Below, one piece after another: positions 17,019 to 26,113 of a stretch of DNA of 64,000 nt; positions within the stretch are counted from its first letter, which is position 1, and each line of letters opens with the position of its first letter. Under the pieces are notes generated by a model. That model had not been told where the DNA came from, did no database searches, and saw only the letters and a program-made list of their open reading frames with translations. Location of the stretch: NCBI RefSeq assembly GCF_017874735.1, contig NZ_JAGGLV010000009.1:186001-250000 (forward strand), read 5' to 3'. Position numbers and translations under genes: made by a program. This DNA comes from Paenibacillus silagei. GTDB lineage: Bacteria; Bacillota; Bacilli; Paenibacillales; Paenibacillaceae.

Positions 17019-18826
17019 ACCTTCAGCTGATTCCAGAGCCTCAGGTGGTGCAGAGCCGGGGACCGGAGCCGGTCAGCGGTATTCGCGGCTGGACGGTGCA
17101 GCTTCAGCTCCCCGTGAAGGATGTCCGGCTGCTCACGGCAGCGCAAAGGATATTCACAGAGGTGACGGTGCGTACTACGCATGACGGCAGCGGTGTATTC
17201 TCCCTGGTCACGGACGGTACCCCGCTCAACCCGCTGCTGGCCCGGCGGGTTGAGGGCAAACATGACGGCTACGTTCTGATTACAGACACGGACCGGATTG
17301 AGCTGTATGCGCTCAGTGCGTCCGGCCTGTTCTACGGGCTGAAGACGCTGGAACAACTGCTCCATACAGGCGGCGATAGGGTACCCGCCCTGACCATTGC
17401 CGACTGGGCGGAGCTGAAGCTGCGCAGCGATTATCTCGATCTGCGCACGGTCTATCCGACCTATGAGCATATCCTGGAGTATATCGCGGAGCTGGCCGAT
17501 TATAAGATCAATACGCTGGTCATCGAATATGAAGACAAGCTGCCCTTCCGTAAGCTGGGCTTCCTGCGCCATCCTGAGCTTGCCTTCAGCGAAGAAGAAC
17601 ACCAGCGGCTGCTGAAGGCCGCACATGACCACTTCGTCACCGTGATTCCGAAGCAGCAGTCCTTCGGCCATCTGGAATATATCCTGAAGCATCCGGCTTA
17701 TATCGGTCTGCGCGAGGTCCCGGAGACAGTCTCGGAGCTGTGCCCGCACCGCCCAGGCTCCTTCGAGATGATGGCCGGCATTCTGGAGGAAGTGGCTGCC
17801 CTTCATCCCCACAGCGACTATCTTCACCTGGGCTGCGATGAAGTCTGGACCCTCGGTACCTGTGAAGACTGCAAGCGGTCCGGGCTTACCCCGGAGGCTT
17901 CGTTCATCCGCTTCGTCAATCAACTGGCGGAGAAGACGGTCAGCCTTGGCAAGCAGCCGATGATCTGGCATGATATGATCATGCACGCTACTGCGGAAGA
18001 GATTGCGGCGCTGGACAAACGGATTGTGGTCGTCGTCTGGATCTATGGCGGACACCGGATGAAGGCCGATGCCCGGCTGATTCTCCATAAGCTGCGGGAT
18101 GCGGGCATCGAGACCCTCGGCGCTTCCTCTGTCCGCTGCTGGGATGATAACGGGGACCAGAATTATCCGGTCATCCATAACCGGATCAAGAATGTGCTGG
18201 ACTGGATTGAGCTCGCACGCTCCGAGCAGTTGGGCGGCATTATTCATACGAATTGGGGTTGCCCGTTCTCGCTGGGCAGTCCTTACGGGCTGTTCGAGAC
18301 CTCACGTTATCCGGCCTTCCTGGCCGCAGAGCAGAGCTGGAATTCCGGGGCAGATCTCTCTACCTACCTGGTCCGGTTTCTGCACCGCTTCCACGGACTG
18401 CCCGCCGCTCTCCTTAGCGGGGAAGAATGGGCAGATTATGCGGTAACCGACTATTATGCCCTGATCCCGCAACTGCTGCCTGAGGTGAGGAAGAACCGCT
18501 TGACCGCCGAGCTGATCGACGCCATGATCCAGTATGAGATTCCGGCGCAGCGCCGTTCCCCGCTGCATACCTTCCTCTTCCGGGGCGCGATGTCGCCGGG
18601 CAGTGAGGAAGTGCTGACCTTCCTCCGGGACAAATACCGGAGCGGATACGGAGATCTGCGGAGAGCCAAGCTAAGAATGCAGACCGTGCTTGCCGAGCTG
18701 CTGGTGCCGCAGATGGCGGAGCTGTTCCTCCGCTCCCGCTTCTACCGGCCGGAGCTGTTTGAAGCAGACCTGCATGCCATGATTACCGATCTTGAGATCA
18801 TAGAACAGAAAGCGGGGGATAGCTGA
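17015..18826 (+). CDS. Beta-N-acetylhexosaminidase, glycoside hydrolase family 20
   Basis: A 603-residue GH20 enzyme. The N-terminal GH20b-like domain is at about 1-130 (ALSASGLFYGLKTLEQLL). The TIM barrel has the adjacent catalytic pair Asp275-Glu276 in LHLGCDEVW, where Asp positions the substrate acetamido group and Glu is the acid. No signal peptide is seen, so it is probably cytosolic and cleaves imported amino-sugar oligomers. Start and SIS stop overlap (ATGA); the stop overlaps the next start by 1 bp (TGATG). The C-terminal 150 residues are helical and not assigned. Confidence 0.92.
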   Translation: MNLQLIPEPQVVQSRGPEPVSGIRGWTVQLQLPVKDVRLLTAAQRIFTEVTVRTTHDGSGVFSLVTDGTPLNPLLARRVEGKHDGYVLITDTDRIELYALSASGLFYGLKTLEQLLHTGGDRVPALTIADWAELKLRSDYLDLRTVYPTYEHILEYIAELADYKINTLVIEYEDKLPFRKLGFLRHPELAFSEEEHQRLLKAAHDHFVTVIPKQQSFGHLEYILKHPAYIGLREVPETVSELCPHRPGSFEMMAGILEEVAALHPHSDYLHLGCDEVWTLGTCEDCKRSGLTPEASFIRFVNQLAEKTVSLGKQPMIWHDMIMHATAEEIAALDKRIVVVVWIYGGHRMKADARLILHKLRDAGIETLGASSVRCWDDNGDQNYPVIHNRIKNVLDWIELARSEQLGGIIHTNWGCPFSLGSPYGLFETSRYPAFLAAEQSWNSGADLSTYLVRFLHRFHGLPAALLSGEEWADYAVTDYYALIPQLLPEVRKNRLTAELIDAMIQYEIPAQRRSPLHTFLFRGAMSPGSEEVLTFLRDKYRSGYGDLRRAKLRMQTVLAELLVPQMAELFLRSRFYRPELFEADLHAMITDLEIIEQKAGDS

Positions 18827-19305
18827 TGCCTGATATGCTTGTGAAGCTGTACGATCTGCCGGACAACGGGGCGCTGCTGGAGCGTCTGCGTGGACAAGGC
18901 ATTGTTATTAAACGGGCGATGACCGGAGATAAGCAGGCCATTGTGGATTTTGTCGGCCGCCATTTCACGGAGAGCTGGCGGAATGAATGCGAGGTAGCCT
19001 TCGCCCACCTGCCCGTCCACTGCTATATCGCAGTGAAGCAGGGCGAGGTGATCGGCTTCGCCTGTCACGAGGTTGTAATGAAGAACTTCTTCGGCCCGAC
19101 CGGCGTGCTGGATGATTACCGGGGGCTGGGCATCGGGAAGGCCCTGCTGCTGGAATGCCTGTCCGCGATGCACCAGAACGGCTACGGCTACGCCGTCATC
19201 GGCTGGGTCGAGGACGCACAGCCGTTCTATGAGAAGACCGTCGGTGCGATAGCGATCCCTGATTCTTTTCCCGGAGTATTCCGGGACATGATCAAAATGG
19301 GCTGA
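18826..19305 (+). CDS. GNAT family N-acetyltransferase
   Basis: A 159-residue acetyltransferase with the acetyl-CoA pyrophosphate loop in DDYRGLGIGKALLLECL (about 104-120) and a preceding GEVIGFACHEVV strand pair. The acceptor is unknown; the operon position after SIS and GH20 genes suggests an amino sugar or derivative. It overlaps the GH20 stop by 1 bp and is followed by a clear terminator, so it ends the operon. Confidence 0.88.
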   Translation: MPDMLVKLYDLPDNGALLERLRGQGIVIKRAMTGDKQAIVDFVGRHFTESWRNECEVAFAHLPVHCYIAVKQGEVIGFACHEVVMKNFFGPTGVLDDYRGLGIGKALLLECLSAMHQNGYGYAVIGWVEDAQPFYEKTVGAIAIPDSFPGVFRDMIKMG

Positions 19306-19327
19306 ATCCGGCCCTGATACAGCAAAA

Positions 19328-19370
19328 CAGCGGCATCCCGGGGCTTAACCGTCCCGGGTGCCGCTGTTTG
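19328..19370 (+). terminator. Terminator of the SIS-GH20-GNAT operon
   Basis: CAGCGGCA-CCCGGG and CCCGGG-TGCCGCTG form a long GC-rich stem (19328-19366), followed by TTTG. It can act for the + strand operon. Confidence 0.75.
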
Positions 19371-19392
19371 CTGTTGAGCATGTACACCTCTA

Positions 19393-20187
19393 TCAATATA
19401 TAGTCGGGACCATCCCTCCATCCATGCGGATGGGAGAACCTTTAAAGGCCGCCGCATAAGGACTGCATACGAAGACAGCCAGCCTGCCGATTTCCACCGG
19501 CTTGATGAAACGCTGTAATTCCGATTGCGGCAGATTGGCCGCCATGAATTTCTGCTCTTTTTCTGCAAAAGTTAAATTTTCGTCAGGATACATTCCCTCA
19601 ATGATGTGATGTACCTTTTCTGAGAGTGTAGGTCCGGGCATGATGGTATTCACTGTAACCTCTGTTCCTGCTGTCACTTTAGAGATACTTTTGGACAGGG
19701 ACAGCAGCATGGATTTGGTCATCGCATATTGAGGCATTTGTCCTGAGGGCATGACCGCCTCTTCGCTGGCAATGAAGATCACGCGGCCATAATTCCTGCT
19801 CAACATTCCAGGTAAATATAATTTCGTTAATCCGTTTGCAGCCAGCACATTCGTGCGGAAATACTTCTCCCAGATGTCATCGGCCACTTCCTCATACTGC
19901 ATCAATTCATAAATGCCCATACTGTTGATCAGAATATCAACGCTGGGGAATTGGGCGAATAAGGCTTGTCTTTGTTCAGGATCGGCAAGATCGGCTGCGG
20001 CATTCTGAGGAGCGGTGGCCGGGTAATTTAGCTTCAATTCACGGACAATCTGTTCTACCTCTTCCCTATTCCGCCCATTGACCAGCACGTTGACGCCTTC
20101 CTTAGCAAGCTCTATGGCGATGGCTTTTCCTATACCCTTCGTTGATCCTGTAACTAGTGCTGTTGTATTGTGTAATCCCATCTCCAT
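19393..20187 (-). CDS. SDR family NAD(P)-dependent oxidoreductase
   Basis: A 264-residue classical short-chain dehydrogenase. The cofactor motif is TGSTKGIGKAI near 12-22, the structural strand is LINSMGIYE, and the catalytic Tyr-Lys lie in YAMTK. AAGGAG lies 9 bp before the ATG at 20187 (MEMGLHNTT); an upstream in-frame ATG lacks a ribosome binding site. The substrate is unknown. It lies downstream of an AraC-family regulator on the same strand, which may control it. Confidence 0.9.
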   Translation of the reverse strand: MEMGLHNTTALVTGSTKGIGKAIAIELAKEGVNVLVNGRNREEVEQIVRELKLNYPATAPQNAAADLADPEQRQALFAQFPSVDILINSMGIYELMQYEEVADDIWEKYFRTNVLAANGLTKLYLPGMLSRNYGRVIFIASEEAVMPSGQMPQYAMTKSMLLSLSKSISKVTAGTEVTVNTIMPGPTLSEKVHHIIEGMYPDENLTFAEKEQKFMAANLPQSELQRFIKPVEIGRLAVFVCSPYAAAFKGSPIRMDGGMVPTIY

Positions 20188-20310
20188 AATGCACTTCTCC
20201 TTATTCATATCTTGTTGTGTTGCGGATAGTGATTATATTATCTTGTTGGGATCGTTCAGTAACTAGCACCTTACGCCAAGCTTCTTGCCGGACACGCCAA
20301 AAGTTACAGC

Positions 20311-21327
20311 TCAGCAAATTCGTGCATTCAGGTGCTCCGCACGCCACTGTGAAGGCGTAACCCCTTCCCAATGGCGGAAGGCACGGAAGAAAGAGTTCTG
20401 ATCCTCATACCCGGTCAGAAACGCCACCTCTTGAAGATCAAGCGAAGGATTTGTCAAGTACTCCCGTGCCTGCTCATGTCTGACTTGTGTCAATAGCTGC
20501 TTGAAGGTCGTCTTCTCGTCAGTCAGCCGGCGCTGCAAGGTCCGCCCGCTCATCGTAAGCTCCTTCGCCACTGTCTGGAGGTCGGGACATCCACCAGCGA
20601 GACAGTGTGCAATGATCACCTTGACCCTCCCGGATACAGAGAAGCTGCCAAGCTGTTCGTCGAGTGAGCGGTCCAGTGCGGGAGCAAGAATCTCCAGCAG
20701 TTCTTTGTTATACGAAACAAAGGGAAGGTCCAGATGGCTTTGCAGCAGGGTCAATCGGTTATACTTCCCGCCCGTTTGAATCGCGCAGCCGAAATAAGCT
20801 TCGAGCACTTGTTCATCGCCCATGGAGTGGACAAATTCAGCGGCCTGCGCTTTCAAGGGCTGACCCGTCCCCTTTCTTCCAAGCTCCAAGAGAAAAGCCA
20901 GCGTGATCCCCGCCAGCACCGGCGGACCGGGCAGCCCTGTAGGCCCCCACTCCAGTTCTATGGTGCACTGCCCGTTCTCCTCAGTCATCCGCAGGCTTTC
21001 GGGCGGACACATCTGTTTGTACCTGACCATACGGTGCAAGGCATCGCGGTAGTCACGGGCGTGATACGTCGCTAATACGGCGGGAGGATACTGCGCGGTG
21101 TCAAAGGCGGCCGCAAGCCTGGTAATGCCTGACGCAAGATCCCCGGCGAGCTCGGAATACGCCTGCCAGATTGCGAAATATTGGGCAGTGGTAACCGTGG
21201 CTTCTGTTGTTATCGTTACAGGGAGCTGTGCCTGGCGGGCTACGTCGCGGGCAGCAATCCCCAGGCGGCTTATTCCTGTCCAGAATCCCGGAGGCATTTT
21301 AACGCGTTCAGAGGAACGGGACTTCAT
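20311..21327 (-). CDS. AraC family transcriptional regulator (OruR/ArgR-like)
   Basis: A 338-residue regulator. The N-terminal 'Arabinose_bd' type ligand domain is at about 15-200. The C-terminal AraC DNA-binding domain has DLQTVAKELTMSGRTLQRRL and DLQEVAFLTGYEDQNSFFRA. AAAGGAGGCCC precedes the ATG at 21327. Such regulators usually control a neighbouring oxidoreductase; here the SDR gene lies 123 bp downstream. Confidence 0.9.
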   Translation of the reverse strand: MKSRSSERVKMPPGFWTGISRLGIAARDVARQAQLPVTITTEATVTTAQYFAIWQAYSELAGDLASGITRLAAAFDTAQYPPAVLATYHARDYRDALHRMVRYKQMCPPESLRMTEENGQCTIELEWGPTGLPGPPVLAGITLAFLLELGRKGTGQPLKAQAAEFVHSMGDEQVLEAYFGCAIQTGGKYNRLTLLQSHLDLPFVSYNKELLEILAPALDRSLDEQLGSFSVSGRVKVIIAHCLAGGCPDLQTVAKELTMSGRTLQRRLTDEKTTFKQLLTQVRHEQAREYLTNPSLDLQEVAFLTGYEDQNSFFRAFRHWEGVTPSQWRAEHLNARIC

Positions 21328-21550
21328 AGGTATGGGCCTCCTTTTGCCAGTTGCATATTACAGTGTTATGGTTGTCTTAAGGCCATATAAGAATACTCTT
21401 GTGCCCGTGATCATGTCTACCTTAATGTACGGGAATGTACAGCTCTGCCTAATTTCACACATATTTCTTATTTAGTTTTAACATATAGGCATTACAATGG
21501 ATTAGATTATCACTGCATGGTATCCATCATAACTAGTAGGAGGATCAATC

Positions 21551-22537
21551 ATGCCCAATATTTGGATGCATATCGAATTCGGTCAGCAGCTGGCCAGAGA
21601 ATTCAGCAGCCGTTTCCCGTGTCTCCACCTGCTGGAACAACAGCCGCGGCTCTATAATCTCGGCTGTCAGGGTCCGGATTTCCTGTTATATCACAGCTTT
21701 CTTCCTTGGAGACGAGATACCGGGGCACTTCATCTCGGAGACCAGATGCATACGCAGAGCTGCGGGCCTGTACTTGTTGATTTCTGGGAGGCTGCCCGGA
21801 GACTTGAAGGAACGGAAGCGGCCCAGGCCCAGCTCTATTTCCTCGGTTTCCTGACCCATCATCTGCTGGACCGCAACCTCCATCCCTATATTAACTGGAA
21901 GGCGGGCTATAAGTACCGTGCCCATCAGCGGTTTGAGATTGACCTGGACACTTTGTTCATGAAGCGGCTGCACGGGATGAACACCTGGCAGCACGCTGCC
22001 TGGGCTACAATTGACACAGGTGCCCGGCTGCCTGAGCCGGTTCATCGCATTCTTCATGCCACCGCCCTTAAGCATTACCCGGAAACTATGGATCGACTGC
22101 CCGCAGAGATCTGGCAGAGCGCGTACCGCGATATGGTGCTGGCTCAGAAATGCCTGTATGACCCGAAGGGCTGGAAGAAGGCTATAACCTGGGGCCGTAC
22201 CCGCCGGTTGTTCTCACGAAAGCTCACTGCCCGCGAGGAACGGCTGGATTATCTGAATGAGCGGCACTCCCGGTGGCGGCATCCCGCACTATATTCCGAG
22301 GTGCAGACCGAATCTGTGTGGGGGCTGTGGGAGGCAGCCCTTGCGGAAGGACGGACGGTGCTCGAAGCGCTTGCCGATTGGCTGGAATGTACGGAGGACT
22401 CCGCTGCGGCAAGCCGCAAGCTTGAGCAGTTCACACTGGCACTGGGCAACCGCTCCTACGATACCGGCAAGGATTGCAGCATGAATCTGCAGAATCAATA
22501 CGCTGAGCCGATCTGGACAAGTCTCCCTGGGAGTTGA
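21551..22537 (+). CDS. Zinc-dependent phospholipase C family protein
   Basis: A 328-residue protein beginning MPNIWMHIEFGQQLA. It has several His/Asp residues typical of the zinc-dependent phospholipase C-like family, for example NLGCQGPDFLLYHSF and FLGFLTHHLLDRNLHPYINW (H-H-L-L-D-R and H-P-Y). No signal peptide is evident, unlike secreted phospholipases, so an intracellular hydrolase is likely. TAGGAGGATC precedes the start. Function is inferred by family only. Confidence 0.82.
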   Translation: MPNIWMHIEFGQQLAREFSSRFPCLHLLEQQPRLYNLGCQGPDFLLYHSFLPWRRDTGALHLGDQMHTQSCGPVLVDFWEAARRLEGTEAAQAQLYFLGFLTHHLLDRNLHPYINWKAGYKYRAHQRFEIDLDTLFMKRLHGMNTWQHAAWATIDTGARLPEPVHRILHATALKHYPETMDRLPAEIWQSAYRDMVLAQKCLYDPKGWKKAITWGRTRRLFSRKLTAREERLDYLNERHSRWRHPALYSEVQTESVWGLWEAALAEGRTVLEALADWLECTEDSAAASRKLEQFTLALGNRSYDTGKDCSMNLQNQYAEPIWTSLPGS

Positions 22538-22687
22538 GATTGAGCCTACCAAACGTCAGCCAACGTCTCTATTACCGCCGCACCCTTTTCCAGCTGAGGA
22601 GACGGCTGCCTGCCGCAAACAATTGGAAAAATCCACCTATTTCCCTTTACAGTGACTTTTTGCTTGTCCGAACGCCCCTCCGGCTCG

Positions 22688-22825
22688 CGAACACAATGTA
22701 TGCTGTTTTTCACATACATTTGGCCCATATGCCTGCTTACGAGCACAATGTATGCTGTTTTTCACATACATTTGGTCCATATGCCTGCTCGCGAACACAA
22801 TGTATGCTGTTTTTCACATACACTC
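22688..22825. repeat. Three 52-bp hairpin units
   Basis: AATGTATGC starts at 22695, 22747 and 22799, exactly 52 bp apart, each with a T-rich loop and CACATACA as 3' arm. The linker reads TTTGGCCCATATGCCTGC. This is the same family as the array at 1-420. Around it (22538-22978) there is no credible gene. Confidence 0.85.
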
Positions 22826-22881
22826 TCCTTCTTTCCAAGAACTCATATCCACAAATTTATACTCACCTTTCCACAGCAGCA

Positions 22882-22897
22882 GGAAACTATAGTTTCC
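22882..22897. repeat. Perfect palindrome GGAAACTATAGTTTCC
   Basis: A 16-bp perfect palindrome in a 70-bp segment shared with 53814-53866 (common pieces CACAAAT, ACTCACCTT, CCACA). It lies between the hairpin array and the terminator of the next minus-strand gene. Confidence 0.65.
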
Positions 22898-22907
22898 TAA
22901 TATAAAC

Positions 22908-22932
22908 ATAAAAACGCCCGGTTCCCCGGGCG
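22908..22932 (-). terminator. Terminator of the proline-rich small gene
   Basis: Read on the minus strand, CGCCCGGGG and CCGGGCG form a hairpin followed by TTTTTATG. It lies about 47 bp after the stop of the 62-residue gene. Confidence 0.75.
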
Positions 22933-22978
22933 CTCAGCACAATCTATACATTATCCTTCTGTCAGACAGCATTCCAGC

Positions 22979-23167
22979 TTACAGCGGATCATTCGGAAGA
23001 ATCTCGGGCGGGGCCGGCGGCACCATATCCGGCTGCTCCGGCGGTACGATTTCGGGATGCTTCTCCGGCACAATCTCCGGCGGGATCACAACCGGCTCCG
23101 GGAGGATATCCGGCTTCACATCGGGGACAACCTTCGGCGGAACCTCGGGCGGCAGATCTTTGCTCAT
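22979..23167 (-). CDS. Small proline-rich repeat protein
   Basis: A 62-residue protein made almost wholly of short repeats around P-E-I-V-P, P-D-M-V-P and P-E-I-L-P (for example PEKHPEIVPPEQPDMVPP). About one third of its residues are proline and there are many Glu/Asp. There is no signal peptide, Cys or membrane segment. AGGAGG and a second AAGGAG precede the ATG, and a terminator follows, which supports real expression. It is probably extended (polyproline II) and acidic. No family is recognised and its function is unknown. Confidence 0.7.
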   Translation of the reverse strand: MSKDLPPEVPPKVVPDVKPDILPEPVVIPPEIVPEKHPEIVPPEQPDMVPPAPPEILPNDPL

Positions 23168-23240
23168 CTCCTTATACCTCCTTCATTCCTGATACCTCAT
23201 GTATACCCGCTCCACGCTTCCTTTAACCTTATTGCCCTAG

Positions 23241-23289
23241 TCCTCCCCGGTCCTCCCTTGTCCTCCCTTGCCCTCCCTTGCCCTCCCTG
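23241..23289. repeat. 10-bp tandem repeat with G-quadruplex motif on the minus strand
   Basis: Five near-identical 10-bp units (TCCTCCCTTG or CCCTCCCTTG). The last two give CCCTCCC (23271-23277) and CCCTCCC (23281-23287), so the minus strand reads GGGAGGGCAAGGGAGGG. That is four G3 tracts with loops of 1, 3 and 1. It lies between divergent genes, upstream of both. Confidence 0.7.
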
Positions 23290-23389
23290 TAAATTCCCCT
23301 CTTCATGCAAGATGTTTAACCTGCGGTTGATCTCCAAGTAATAGTTGGTTGTTAAGATCAAGGCAACAAGATTACTGGGAGGGATACCG

Positions 23390-24547
23390 ATGCGTCTGGC
23401 TCTATTCACGGACACTTTTCTTCCGCAGACGAATGGCGTTGCCCGTACACTCGGCCGGCTGACCAGCCACCTGCACCGCCGGGGAATTGAACATCTGCTG
23501 TTCACGCCAAAATCCGCCCCGGAGAGCAGCTACCCCGATCCTGTCAGACCCGTGGCCAGCATCCCCTTTTTCCTCTATCCCGAGTGCAGGCTGGCCCTGC
23601 CCGGCATGTCCTCCATGCAGAGTGAACTGACTGCGTTCGCCCCTGACCTGCTCCATCTCGCCACCCCGTTCAATATCGGCTTAACCGGCCTCCGGTATGC
23701 CCGCAAGCAGCAGCTCCCCCATGTCGCCTCCTATCACACCCACTTCGACCGTTACCTCGAATATTACAAAATGAGAAGAATCCTCCCGCTCTACTGGAAA
23801 TACATGAAGTGGTATCACCGTTCCTGCGATGCCGTCCTGGCACCTTCCCGCGAGACCCTAACCAGCTTGCGCATGGAGGGCTTCACCCGGCTGCGTCTGT
23901 GGTCCAGAGGCGTGGACTGTACCCTCTACTCGCCGGAGAGACGAAGCGAAGAGACCAGGGAGCGTTACGGCAAGGGAGCAGCGCTGATGATGCTCTATGT
24001 CGGACGGATTGCCCCGGAAAAAGATCTCACCACCCTCCTTCAGGCTATGCAGCTCCTGCCGGAGTCCGTGCGTTCAAAGGTTCAGCTGGTGATTGTCGGC
24101 GATGGCCCGCTGCTGCCCGAGCTTAAATCGCAGGCACTGGAGAATGTCACCTTCACCGGTGCCAGACACGGCGAAGAGCTGGCAGAGCTGTACGCCTCCG
24201 CCGATCTGTTCGTCTTCCCCTCCTGCACGGAGACCTTCGGCAACGTCGTGCTTGAAGCCATGGCGTCTGGGCTTCCCGTGATCGCCGCAGATGCAGGCGG
24301 AACGCGGGAGCTGATCGCACCCGGTGTCACCGGCATGCTGTTCGGGCCGCGCAGCCCGGCAGCCATGGCAGAGCAGATCTGCACCGCCGCCGCCAGGCCC
24401 CTGCTGCGGAGCGCAATGGGCCGTGAAGGGCGGCGCCAAGCCCTCCAGCGCTCCTGGGAGCAGATTTTTGACAGACTGATTAAGGATTATGAAGAAGTCA
24501 TTGAGCGCCGCAGGATCAAGAATGAAGCAGGGATTTACACCGCCTGA
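23390..24547 (+). CDS. Glycosyltransferase family 4 (MgtA-like)
   Basis: A 385-residue GT-B enzyme. The N-terminus MRLALFTDTFLPQTNGVARTL is typical of GDP-mannose or UDP-sugar dependent GT4 enzymes. SYHTHFDRYLEYY is in the acceptor domain. The donor-binding domain has LYVGRIAPEKDL and the EX7E-type motif CTETFGNVVLEAMASGLPV. GGGAGGGATACC precedes the ATG at 23390. It probably glycosylates a membrane lipid or cell-surface polymer; the donor sugar is not resolvable here. Confidence 0.9.
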   Translation: MRLALFTDTFLPQTNGVARTLGRLTSHLHRRGIEHLLFTPKSAPESSYPDPVRPVASIPFFLYPECRLALPGMSSMQSELTAFAPDLLHLATPFNIGLTGLRYARKQQLPHVASYHTHFDRYLEYYKMRRILPLYWKYMKWYHRSCDAVLAPSRETLTSLRMEGFTRLRLWSRGVDCTLYSPERRSEETRERYGKGAALMMLYVGRIAPEKDLTTLLQAMQLLPESVRSKVQLVIVGDGPLLPELKSQALENVTFTGARHGEELAELYASADLFVFPSCTETFGNVVLEAMASGLPVIAADAGGTRELIAPGVTGMLFGPRSPAAMAEQICTAAARPLLRSAMGREGRRQALQRSWEQIFDRLIKDYEEVIERRRIKNEAGIYTA

Positions 24548-24637
24548 TCCGCTGTCTGCCCGCCTATGAAGACTAAGCGTTCCTGGGACCACGGGAATGC
24601 TTTTTTCCATTGTTCACGGTTTCTCCCCATCACTCTA

Positions 24638-24666
24638 TTGACCATTGGAATAATGACTTATATTAT
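24638..24666 (+). promoter_or_regulatory. Promoter of the AloR-like regulator
   Basis: -35 TTGACC (24638-24643), 17-bp spacer, -10 TATTAT (24661-24666). This places transcription start after the upstream in-frame ATG at 24566 and supports the TTG start at 24716. Confidence 0.65.
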
Positions 24667-24715
24667 ACACATATACAATAATCCAAAATATGGAATTCAG
24701 TCAGGCGGTGATCCC

Positions 24716-26113
24716 TTGAAGCCTCTCACAACGATTCGCAGTCATCTTGAGGCTTATCTCTATTCCCAGCAGTTGTCCATCAACCAGTTCTCCATTCAGT
24801 CCGGCGTTAATTCCGGCACCTTAAGCCGTATCCTTAGCGGCCAGCAGCCGATTGCCATGAATCACCTGAAATTGATCACCCGGGGCATGTCATTGCCGGA
24901 GGATCATTTCTATAGTATGTATGTCGATGAGTGCTTTTTATATTCGGCACCCACCTGGCGGCGGCTGCGCCCCTTCATCCTGAATTCGGCGGAGCTGGGG
25001 CGGCTGGACTGTATAGAGCTAGTAGTCAAAAATCTGCTGGACAACCTAACCTATGCTCCGATGCTTTTTGAAGTGGCCGAGGACTTGTTCCAGCAGCATC
25101 ACTGGCAGGCGGCAGCCGTGCTGTACAAGAATATCAGCGCGAGCGAGAAGTATCAGCATTCCGAGCGGCTGGCCCTCTGCCAGTACCGTTTGTTCCGCAT
25201 TGCCCTAGGAGACAGCCAGACACTCAACCTCCAGGCTGCTCTTTTATTCGAATGTTATATTGAACGGCTTGAGGTGTCTGATCAGCTCGATGGACTGAAA
25301 GCTCTGATGCATGTCTATTACTCGCTGCACAAATGGGACAAGGTGGACGCGCTGGCTCAGGAGATGCACCGTCTTGCCATGCTCAGCTACCACCATCTGC
25401 ACCGGTCTCAGCGCAGAGACCGCCAGGATAAATGCCCGGAGAAGCCGGTATTCTTCTATGCGCTGTATTCGCATCTGATGCGGGCAAGCGTGTGCGAAGA
25501 ATTCCGGGACTATGAATCGGCGCTGAAATACGTAGCTCTATATATGGATAGGAGCTGGATACGCGAAAAAGGGGAAGACACCCGGCACATCCTGGACCAA
25601 TTTCAGGAGTGGGGCACGGCCAATACCCTCCTCTACCGGATGATGTCCGGCGACTATGGAGTGCTGCCTGAATATGTGGCCTATATTGCTCCGCATGCCA
25701 GTGAGATCTTTGTAGCCCTGTACCATATTGTGATCTCAGCCAACCGCTTCTCCTGGAATGTGGATGAGGTGCTTGAACAGTTCCCTTCCTATATCCCTTA
25801 CCGGACCAATCTGAAGGACTTCGGCGAGCTTCACAACCAGCAGATCCTGGCCGACCAGTACTCTACCTTTCTCGCGGAATTAGCCAACTATTATTTACGC
25901 AATCACCGCCTGGAAGGAATGGGCTTCCTTCTGCAAAGTCTGGAATCTTCTGCTAAAATAAAGAGTGATAGCATAATCATTAAATGTGTGAATCTGTTTG
26001 AACAATTCCGGCATCAAGCCACTGAGGAACAGACAGAACAATACAGACTTCTGATTGGAGAGGTGCAAGAATCCAATGATAAGAAAAATGATTATGCTTC
26101 TAATGTCATGTAG
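24716..26113 (+). CDS. AimR/AloR-like RRNPP peptide receptor and regulator
   Basis: A protein of about 465 residues. The N-terminal 65 residues form an XRE-like helix-turn-helix (SINQFSIQSGVNSGTLSRIL, then SGQQPIAMNHLKLI). The remainder is all-helical with repeated amphipathic pairs (for example FEVAEDLFQQHHWQAAAVLY and EFRDYESALKYVALYMDRSW), as in TPR receptors of the RRNPP family. The TTG start at 24716 follows a GGCGGTGATCC-type site. A small exported-peptide gene overlaps its 3' end by 38 bp, as in aimR-aimP, plcR-papR and Paenibacillus aloR-aloP cassettes. It probably binds re-imported peptide and controls genes including its own neighbours. Assignment within RRNPP is by architecture, not by search. 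Confidence 0.78.
   Translation: MKPLTTIRSHLEAYLYSQQLSINQFSIQSGVNSGTLSRILSGQQPIAMNHLKLITRGMSLPEDHFYSMYVDECFLYSAPTWRRLRPFILNSAELGRLDCIELVVKNLLDNLTYAPMLFEVAEDLFQQHHWQAAAVLYKNISASEKYQHSERLALCQYRLFRIALGDSQTLNLQAALLFECYIERLEVSDQLDGLKALMHVYYSLHKWDKVDALAQEMHRLAMLSYHHLHRSQRRDRQDKCPEKPVFFYALYSHLMRASVCEEFRDYESALKYVALYMDRSWIREKGEDTRHILDQFQEWGTANTLLYRMMSGDYGVLPEYVAYIAPHASEIFVALYHIVISANRFSWNVDEVLEQFPSYIPYRTNLKDFGELHNQQILADQYSTFLAELANYYLRNHRLEGMGFLLQSLESSAKIKSDSIIIKCVNLFEQFRHQATEEQTEQYRLLIGEVQESNDKKNDYASNVM

Noticed and set aside
16769..18247. 492-codon minus-strand ORF opposite the GH20 gene
   Set aside because: It is an antisense shadow of a clear GH20 enzyme; its protein has no recognisable domain. The same applies to 27857-28912, 38387-39469, 50266-51099 and 54290-55186.
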